DNA from: Bacteroidia bacterium
GTDB lineage: Bacteria; Bacteroidota; Bacteroidia; Bacteroidales; BM520
Assembly (NCBI GenBank): GCA_009930445.1
Contig: RZYD01000004.1
Location: 1-34,361, forward strand
Reading direction: 5' to 3'
Length of the DNA: 34,361 bases
Part shown: positions 30,657-34,361 of the stretch, piece by piece
How the letters are laid out: each line of letters begins with the position of its first letter
Numbering within the stretch: position 1 is the first letter of the stretch
Made by a program: the position numbers and the translations under genes
The notes under the pieces: generated by a model
What the model saw: only the letters and a program-made list of their open reading frames with translations
What the model was told of the DNA's origin: nothing
The model's database searches: none

Positions 30657-30660
30657 AATT

Positions 30661-30843
30661 TTATTTAATATTTTTCTTTTTTAATATTTTTACTAATTGC
30701 TCTCTACTTAATCCATTCTTAAACTCTTTTGATTGTCTATCATAGAAATCTATTCTCTCACCCTCCTGATTATATATTCCCCATATCGGATATTTACTCA
30801 TATACTCTGAATAGATTTTTATTGTTTTGAACTCTTGTGTCAT
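30661..30843 (-). CDS. Small early protein, unknown function
   Basis: 60 aa. 'IWGIYNQEGERIDFYDRQSK' and 'EQLVKILKKKNIK' suggest a small alpha-beta protein with a basic C-terminal helix. It is the first gene after the GTGTATAAT promoter at 30871-30899, so it heads an early operon that runs to the 3D-domain gene and beyond. No family recognised. Confidence 0.6.
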   Translation of the reverse strand: MTQEFKTIKIYSEYMSKYPIWGIYNQEGERIDFYDRQSKEFKNGLSREQLVKILKKKNIK

Positions 30844-30870
30844 AAAATATTTTTAATTGATTATGTTAGT

Positions 30871-30899
30871 ATTATACACCATTTTATAAACCTTGTATA
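30871..30899 (-). promoter_or_regulatory. Early promoter TATACA-N17-TATAAT
   Basis: TATACA, 17 bp and TATAAT, with ATGGTG before the -10, about 28 bp upstream of the 60-aa gene. The segment AAAATGGTGTATAAT is identical to that of the promoter before the Rad52-like gene. Confidence 0.75.
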
Positions 30900-30906
30900 G
30901 TCGTAT

Positions 30907-31260
30907 TTATACACAATAAATACGGGGGTATTTTGACTTATCCACAGAACCACTTTGAGAATGTAAGTGTATATGGCAACTATCACATAAACAAACTAAA
31001 TTATTATATTTATTATTAGTAGGCACTTCATCAATATGATGAACAACCAATTTTTTCTTTTTAAAACCACAAATCTGACAAGTATAATCATCCCTTTTTT
31101 TTATATCATCTCTTATTTTATTCCATACTCTAACATTTCTTGAATTTATACCAACTGCTATTTGCTGAGCCCTTTGATAAGATATATCAAAAATCTTTCC
31201 TATTGACTGATAAGATAATCCTTTGTTTCTTAGCTCTATTATTCTTTGATTTCTGTTCAT
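30907..31260 (-). CDS. HNH endonuclease with an N-terminal helix-turn-helix
   Basis: 117 aa. Residues 1-40 'NRNQRIIELRNKGLSYQSIG' and 'KIFDISYQRAQQIAVG' form a sigma-factor region-4-like helix-turn-helix; residues 50-108 form an HNH site with two zinc pairs ('YTCQICGFKKKKLVVHHIDE', 'NLVCLCDSCHIHLHSQ'). All HNH residues are present, in contrast to the AP2 protein at 18068. It is the first gene after the terminator at 31.33 kb. A TATAAT lies about 17 bp upstream of the start (31277-31282), but no good -35 is seen. A DnaA-box-like TTATCCACA occurs near its 3' end. Confidence 0.8.
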   Translation of the reverse strand: MNRNQRIIELRNKGLSYQSIGKIFDISYQRAQQIAVGINSRNVRVWNKIRDDIKKRDDYTCQICGFKKKKLVVHHIDEVPTNNKYNNLVCLCDSCHIHLHSQSGSVDKSKYPRIYCV

Positions 31261-31321
31261 AGTATTATTTTTAATTATTATAAGCAGATCGTATCTTATC
31301 GTTGATATTTTTCAAGTCTAC

Positions 31322-31350
31322 AAAAACAAAAACCCCCAAAAAGGGGGCTT
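31322..31350 (-). terminator. Intrinsic terminator at the end of the late transcript
   Basis: On the minus strand AAGCCCCC pairs with GGGGGTTT around TTTTT, followed by TTTTTGTTTTTG. It lies 80 bp after the peptidase stop codon and before the HNH gene, ending the late/lysis transcript and marking the border of the early block. The G5/C5 stem and T-run are textbook features. Confidence 0.9.
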
Positions 31351-31432
31351 CTGTTAAAATCTCGTGGCAAAGACTTTCTGACAAGGGAGAGGAGAAAGAC
31401 CCAAGTCAGTATATAAAAATCCTTTCGGAATT

Positions 31433-32551
31433 TTATTTCAATTTTAATGTTCCCTGTATCGCCTTATCCCACTCAATCTCACCTTTCTCATTCTTAGGCA
31501 CTTCAATACCGAAATTTAAACATACACTCTCCATAGCCTCAGGACTTAAGAAAGGAAGCCATACACCCACAGCAGGGCTATTCTCATCCTTAATAATTTT
31601 TACATTTTGATTGTTAGACATATCATTCCAATTATTATTTAAGTCAATCAATGTCCAAGGGCTATAAACGAAATACCCAGCGAAATAATCACTTTGTAAT
31701 TTCTGCCAACCCTCAACTCCACAGGAATTGCCCCAAGAGTTTATCGGACTGATTGTTTTTTTATTATTTTCTAAAAATGCTTTTCCACCAAATAAAGCGT
31801 GTGACCAAGCAACCTCTAAAGGAATTTGTGGATATTCAGAAGTCCAACCTCTACCATTCTCTCCGTCAACTGCGAAAAATACTCCCAACCCCATAAGCAT
31901 AGCCCAAGCCATTTTATCCATTAACTCAGGTCCAAACCCTTTAACGCTTTTATATTCTTTACTCTTAAGGATTGAACGAACCTCTTTCAGCTCATCAGTT
32001 TCCTCAGGCTTTTCTAAATATTCTTTTTCTGAGTAAGGATTTCTGACTATCCCGTGGTCAGTTTCAAATTCGTGATAACAAGGCACTAATTCCTCAGTCC
32101 CAACTCCACGATTACAAGTCAACTTTAATCCGTCCCTTAGATAAGCACCAACTCCCTCTCCAAGAGAAATATAAGCATAAATATCCCTAGCAGATATTTT
32201 TTTATATTCTCCAGTTTCAATAAAATTTAATATCTCTAAATAATAACTCAAAGCCTGTCCTACGCAAGAACTAGATATGCCTTGATTTTTTACAGGTATT
32301 TTAAAAGGAGGAATATTTTTCTTTTTTACTTCATCAACTATCTCTCTATATCGGTCAACTCCCCAGCCCTCTCGTCCTCTTATTCCAAAAAACTCAGCCT
32401 CATCTTTACAGATCGCACGATAGCCGAGTAATAATTCAATATCAAAACCTAACTCCCAATCAAAGGGGGCAACAGAGGCAAATGCTCTATCTCTTTTGTC
32501 CTCCATTTGTTTTGACAATATTGAACTTTTACCTAAATCTTTCTCTAACAT
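31433..32551 (-). CDS. Papain-like (C1 family) cysteine peptidase in the lysis cassette
   Basis: 372 aa from the ATG at 32551, which is coupled to the upstream stop (TAATATG); an ATG 15 bp earlier (32566) overlaps it. Catalytic motifs of C1 peptidases: oxyanion Gln and nucleophile Cys in 'IPVKNQGISSSCVGQALSYY', His in 'EVAWSHALFGGKAFLENNKK', Asn in 'TISPINSWGNSCGVEGWQKL'. The C-terminal 50 residues ('VGVWLPFLSPEAMESVCLNF', 'EIEWDKAIQGTLKLK') look like a separate small domain. It follows holin-like and XhlA-like genes, where an endolysin is expected. A peptidoglycan-peptide-cutting or S-layer/pilin-cutting role is possible; no amidase or muramidase is seen. Confidence 0.85.
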   Translation of the reverse strand: MLEKDLGKSSILSKQMEDKRDRAFASVAPFDWELGFDIELLLGYRAICKDEAEFFGIRGREGWGVDRYREIVDEVKKKNIPPFKIPVKNQGISSSCVGQALSYYLEILNFIETGEYKKISARDIYAYISLGEGVGAYLRDGLKLTCNRGVGTEELVPCYHEFETDHGIVRNPYSEKEYLEKPEETDELKEVRSILKSKEYKSVKGFGPELMDKMAWAMLMGLGVFFAVDGENGRGWTSEYPQIPLEVAWSHALFGGKAFLENNKKTISPINSWGNSCGVEGWQKLQSDYFAGYFVYSPWTLIDLNNNWNDMSNNQNVKIIKDENSPAVGVWLPFLSPEAMESVCLNFGIEVPKNEKGEIEWDKAIQGTLKLK

Positions 32552-32552
32552 A

Positions 32553-32843
32553 TTATTTATTAGCATTAGTTAAGACAAATTGTAGAAGTAATAAAAATCC
32601 TGAGGCTATATAAACAAATCTTTCTAATTTTCTCATTCTGTTTTCGTGGTCTTTGATTTTAGTATCAACAGCAATCTCTTGTATTTTTATTTTTTCTCCA
32701 ACCTCCTCTTTATCACATTTATTAACTTCAACTTTAGATAGTCTAGTTTTAAAGTCATTATTATCCCGTATTAAATCAGATAGACGAGTATCTATCCTAA
32801 TAAGCAGATCGTGGTCACTTTGATATTTACTTTCCTCCGACAT
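32553..32843 (-). CDS. XhlA-like coiled-coil membrane protein of the lysis cassette
   Basis: 96 aa. A charged coiled coil ('DTRLSDLIRDNNDFKTRLSK' to 'IKDHENRMRKLERF') is followed by one C-terminal transmembrane segment 'VYIASGFLLLLQFVLTNANK'. This layout is typical of haemolysin XhlA proteins that accompany holins. It lies between the holin-like gene and the peptidase and should anchor at the inner face of the membrane to time lysis. Confidence 0.8.
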   Translation of the reverse strand: MSEESKYQSDHDLLIRIDTRLSDLIRDNNDFKTRLSKVEVNKCDKEEVGEKIKIQEIAVDTKIKDHENRMRKLERFVYIASGFLLLLQFVLTNANK

Positions 32844-32848
32844 AGTTT

Positions 32849-33052
32849 CTATTTCTTAGGTTTATAATAACTCCAAATAGGTAAAATTATCGCTGACACA
32901 GCACTCACAGCGTTAATAACTGTCATTATGGTATCAGTGAAGGCTTCAGCGTTAAACTCTCCAGTATAACCCATTAGAGTTAAAATAACATAAAGTGAAG
33001 CTGATATACCTGCCCAAATTCTCCTTTGTTTTAATAGTTCTAAAATTTTCAT
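32849..33052 (-). CDS. Holin-like small membrane protein
   Basis: 67 aa. Two hydrophobic segments ('IWAGISASLYVILTLMGYT' and 'IMTVINAVSAVSAIILPIWS') are separated by an acidic loop (EFNAEAFTD) and followed by a basic tail (YYKPKK), a class-II holin layout. First gene of the lysis cassette, with a 137-bp upstream region holding the 15-bp repeats. Position and topology support the call; no sequence-specific family motif is used. Confidence 0.75.
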   Translation of the reverse strand: MKILELLKQRRIWAGISASLYVILTLMGYTGEFNAEAFTDTIMTVINAVSAVSAIILPIWSYYKPKK

Positions 33053-33087
33053 AAAGTTTGTATTAAGTTAGATTATTAAGTTATATT

Positions 33088-33093
33088 ATTATA
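33088..33093 (-). promoter_or_regulatory. TATAAT -10 element upstream of the holin-like gene, no clear -35
   Basis: TATAAT on the minus strand about 36 bp before the holin-like start. At the expected -35 spacing there is GAGGGT rather than TTGACA, and the first 15-bp repeat (33097-33111) covers the spacer. This fits a promoter that needs a bound activator, or one blocked by a repressor. Confidence 0.45.
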
Positions 33094-33096
33094 TTG

Positions 33097-33156
33097 ACAT
33101 TTATGTTAATACCCTCTTTACATAAATGTTAATAGCTATATACATTTATGTTAATA
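33097..33156. repeat. Three-copy 15-bp repeat array (operator- or iteron-like)
   Basis: ACATTTATGTTAATA (33097), ACATAAATGTTAATA (33120) and ACATTTATGTTAATA (33142), with start-to-start spacing of 23 and 22 bp, close to two helical turns, so proteins on all three copies would sit on one DNA face. The first 10 bases form a palindrome of the form ACATWWATGT; the tail gives direction. The array fills the 137-bp gap between fibre and lysis genes. Operators of a late/lysis regulator or iterons of an origin are the two likely readings. Confidence 0.85.
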
Positions 33157-33189
33157 GGTATAACAGCTTTTAAACAGTTAATCCACAAC

Positions 33190-34361
33190 CTAACTACTTG
33201 TTATTGCTTCCCAAGATGTTCCGTTATAAAAATTTAATTTATTAGTGGTTGAGTTAAATATTATCTGTCCTGCCCTTACTCCTAAAAGAGCGTCTCTTTG
33301 CGCTGTAGTTAAACTTTGAGCAACAAATACTTCTTTAGGAATTTTAGTGTTTCCGTCTAATCTTAATATATTAAAATCATCATCTGTCTTAGGAGTTTGA
33401 GTTGCGTTTGTTCCTAAATCTAAATAATAACCACTAGCGCCGTCAGAAGTATTTCCACTAATATCAGTCCCACTTGAAGGACTTGTCATTTTCTCTATAT
33501 TCTTATCAGATTTAATAATAAATTTATTAGTGCTATATTCAACTGTTTCATTTCCACTTGTTAATTCTCTAATTTGTTCTTGTAAAGCTGAGGCAATTTC
33601 ATCAAAAGTCGGGACTTTTTCTCCTATTATTTTAAAATATAAATCTATGCTTACATTTGTCCAAGGATTACTACTAACTTTTTCTATAACATTACCGTTA
33701 GAATAAATATCACTTGTTGAACATTGAGCAGATACATATTGACTTGATGTAGTTTGAGGATAAGCCGGAGGTGTTAAAACTATCGCATATTTTGTATTGG
33801 AATTTAACAAAATAGATGAACTCAAAGTTAATTCTATATCTTGATAACTTGTTGTTAATTCTGTCGCAATGTTTAATGTGGCAGTAGCTAAAGCACTACC
33901 AGTTGGAAAACCACCAGAAGTCGCATATATTCCTACCGTTAATGTTCCATAAGCACTTGAATACTTTTTGAGCCTTAAAACTATTTTTGATATTAAATTT
34001 TTACTTACAGTTTCAAAAGTTTGTCCCTGTTGTATTTCATCATAAAAAGCTCTCTCATTTCCTGACCCACCTACAAAAAGGTCCGTTCCCTCACTTTCGT
34101 ATGGTAAACTTAATATATTATCATCATAGTCAGTATTATCTATATTTATAGAGTATTTTAAAAAGTTAACTGATGTTGCCATATTAACTTTCATATAAAT
34201 ATCGCTTGATACAGAATTCCAACTAGAGCCACCGTTTAAACTATATTTTAATGTTCCGTCTGGATAAGTGTTTGAAGAGCTAGTATTTATTTTATAATAG
34301 TTAGAACCATTACTGTCTGGGCTTTTAAATACAAAACAGTATTTATTACCAACAGTCAACG
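33190..34361 (-). CDS. Tail fibre / receptor-binding protein, C-terminal part (starts at the left end)
   Basis: This is the downstream two thirds of the 536-aa fibre gene that starts at 538 and crosses the circular join; the ORF-track start (a TTG at 34359) is an artefact of the window edge. It contains a second jelly-roll-like repeat ('GQTFETVSKNLISKIVLRLK' through 'DLYFKIIGEK') parallel to the one in the N-terminal part, which suggests a duplicated glycan-binding module. The C-terminal end ('LTTAQRDALLGVRAGQIIFN' and 'LNFYNGTSWEAITSS') is a typical phage fibre/appendage ending. It is the last gene of the tail block, 137 bp before the lysis cassette. No terminator hairpin is evident after its stop, so read-through into the lysis genes is possible. 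Confidence 0.8.
   Translation of the reverse strand, partial: LTVGNKYCFVFKSPDSNGSNYYKINTSSSNTYPDGTLKYSLNGGSSWNSVSSDIYMKVNMATSVNFLKYSINIDNTDYDDNILSLPYESEGTDLFVGGSGNERAFYDEIQQGQTFETVSKNLISKIVLRLKKYSSAYGTLTVGIYATSGGFPTGSALATATLNIATELTTSYQDIELTLSSSILLNSNTKYAIVLTPPAYPQTTSSQYVSAQCSTSDIYSNGNVIEKVSSNPWTNVSIDLYFKIIGEKVPTFDEIASALQEQIRELTSGNETVEYSTNKFIIKSDKNIEKMTSPSSGTDISGNTSDGASGYYLDLGTNATQTPKTDDDFNILRLDGNTKIPKEVFVAQSLTTAQRDALLGVRAGQIIFNSTTNKLNFYNGTSWEAITSS
34263..34361. repeat. Terminal direct repeat, right copy (circular closure)
   Basis: Exact copy of the first 99 bases. Removing one copy gives a closed molecule of 34,262 bp. The size of a k-mer-like overlap (99) suggests an assembly artefact of closure rather than a biological end. 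Confidence 0.95.

Larger units (their letters stand above)
839..32812 (+). other. Dispersed polar motif GATCGY (RCGATC on the coding strand), 30 copies
   Basis: Reading all lines, I found GATC at 839, 1423, 2534, 4240, 4939, 6250, 7483, 8452, 9761, 10571, 12197, 14104, 15262, 16024, 17984, 19113, 20329, 20949, 21892, 22714, 23898, 25110, 26477, 27258, 29080, 29365, 30141, 31287, 32411 and 32807. Every one is followed by GC or GT on the plus strand. Mean spacing is 1,142 bp and its coefficient of variation about 0.4 (about 1 is expected for random placement). See the findings for interpretation. Confidence 0.9.

Noticed and set aside
30938-30946. DnaA box TTATCCACA as evidence for a replication origin.
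   Set aside because: It is a single perfect copy inside the HNH gene; a one-base-off version (TAATCCACA, near 33179) lies by the repeat array. One or two nonamers are not enough.
31412-31435. Small AT-rich hairpin right after the peptidase stop codon as a second terminator.
   Set aside because: The stem has a mismatch and mostly A-T pairs; the strong G5/C5 terminator 80 bp further on is sufficient.
839-32812. Explaining GATCGY as codon bias, as a protein-level repeat or as cyanobacterial HIP1.
   Set aside because: The motif falls in all three codon phases and in one intergenic site, codes for different residues, and lacks the full GCGATCGC palindrome in nearly all copies. HIP1 is a palindrome without strand polarity.
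33097-33156. CRISPR array.
   Set aside because: Only three 15-bp repeats with 7-8 bp between them; CRISPR repeats and spacers are longer.
33190-34361. Diversity-generating retroelement acting on the tail fibre.
   Set aside because: No reverse transcriptase gene and no template/variable repeat pair was seen; the internal similarity in the fibre is a diverged domain duplication.
1-34361. Alternative genetic code (TGA or TAG read as an amino acid).
   Set aside because: Genes end in TAA, TAG (tape measure, capsid) and TGA (gp10-like, connector, in ATGA overlaps), with full-length family proteins, so the standard bacterial code fits.
1-34361. Prophage or temperate phage with att sites.
   Set aside because: No integrase, excisionase or full-length repressor was seen, and the end repeat is explained by circular closure inside a gene.

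Overview
The window is a complete, circularly closing genome of a small tailed phage. The first 99 bases recur exactly as the last 99, so the unique length is 34,262 bp, and the tail-fibre gene reads in frame through the join. DNA is AT-rich (about 35% G+C by eye). Every gene I accept lies on the minus strand. I see no integrase, serine recombinase, long cI-type repressor, DNA polymerase, reverse transcriptase, CRISPR array or tRNA, so a lytic life style is likely but not proven. The virion genes are those of a siphovirus with an HK97-type head and a tape measure of 694 aa (roughly a 100-nm tail). Most start codons lack a Shine-Dalgarno sequence, yet several promoters match the ordinary sigma-70 consensus (TTGNNA, 17 bp, TATAAT). 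That argues against a Bacteroidota host. The style of several small proteins (3D-domain protein, short HNH proteins, RecU-like resolvase) recalls phages and genomes of Patescibacteria/CPR, but this host guess is weak.

Layout, reading in the direction of transcription (right to left). The early/middle block (31.3 to about 18 kb) holds an HTH-HNH protein, small unknown genes, a DUF2958-like protein, a membrane-anchored 3D-domain protein, a LexA-type winged helix, a Rad52-like annealing protein, a PD-(D/E)XK exonuclease, a protein ending in a possible clamp-binding motif, SSB, a coiled-coil protein, an HNH protein, a RecU-like resolvase, a replication-initiator-like HTH protein, a ParB-like protein, a glycosyltransferase, a sugar-nucleotide dehydrogenase and a lipoprotein. 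The late block (about 18 kb down to 0, then through the join to 31.3 kb) holds terminase small and large subunits, a portal fused to a MuF-like domain, prohead protease, major capsid protein, two glycosyltransferases and a methyltransferase set inside the head module, connectors, tail tube, G/GT chaperones made by -1 frameshift, tape measure, tail-tip proteins, tail fibre, and a lysis-type cassette (holin, XhlA-like protein, papain-like peptidase). A strong intrinsic terminator at 31.33 kb separates the blocks.

The most striking signal is not a gene. By a line-by-line reading, GATC occurs 30 times and all 30 are GATCGY on the plus strand (RCGATC on the coding strand). The copies are spread far more evenly than chance, about one per 1.14 kb, in all three codon phases and once between genes. 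The largest gap spans the tail-fibre gene, which also holds the only GGCC sites and two of the three CCGG sites in the genome, so that gene looks recently acquired. Also notable are a glycosyltransferase whose N-terminus resembles the small head protein encoded next to it, hairpins beside the capsid and tail-tube genes that pair better as minus-strand RNA, and a three-copy 15-bp repeat with 22-23 bp phasing upstream of the lysis genes.
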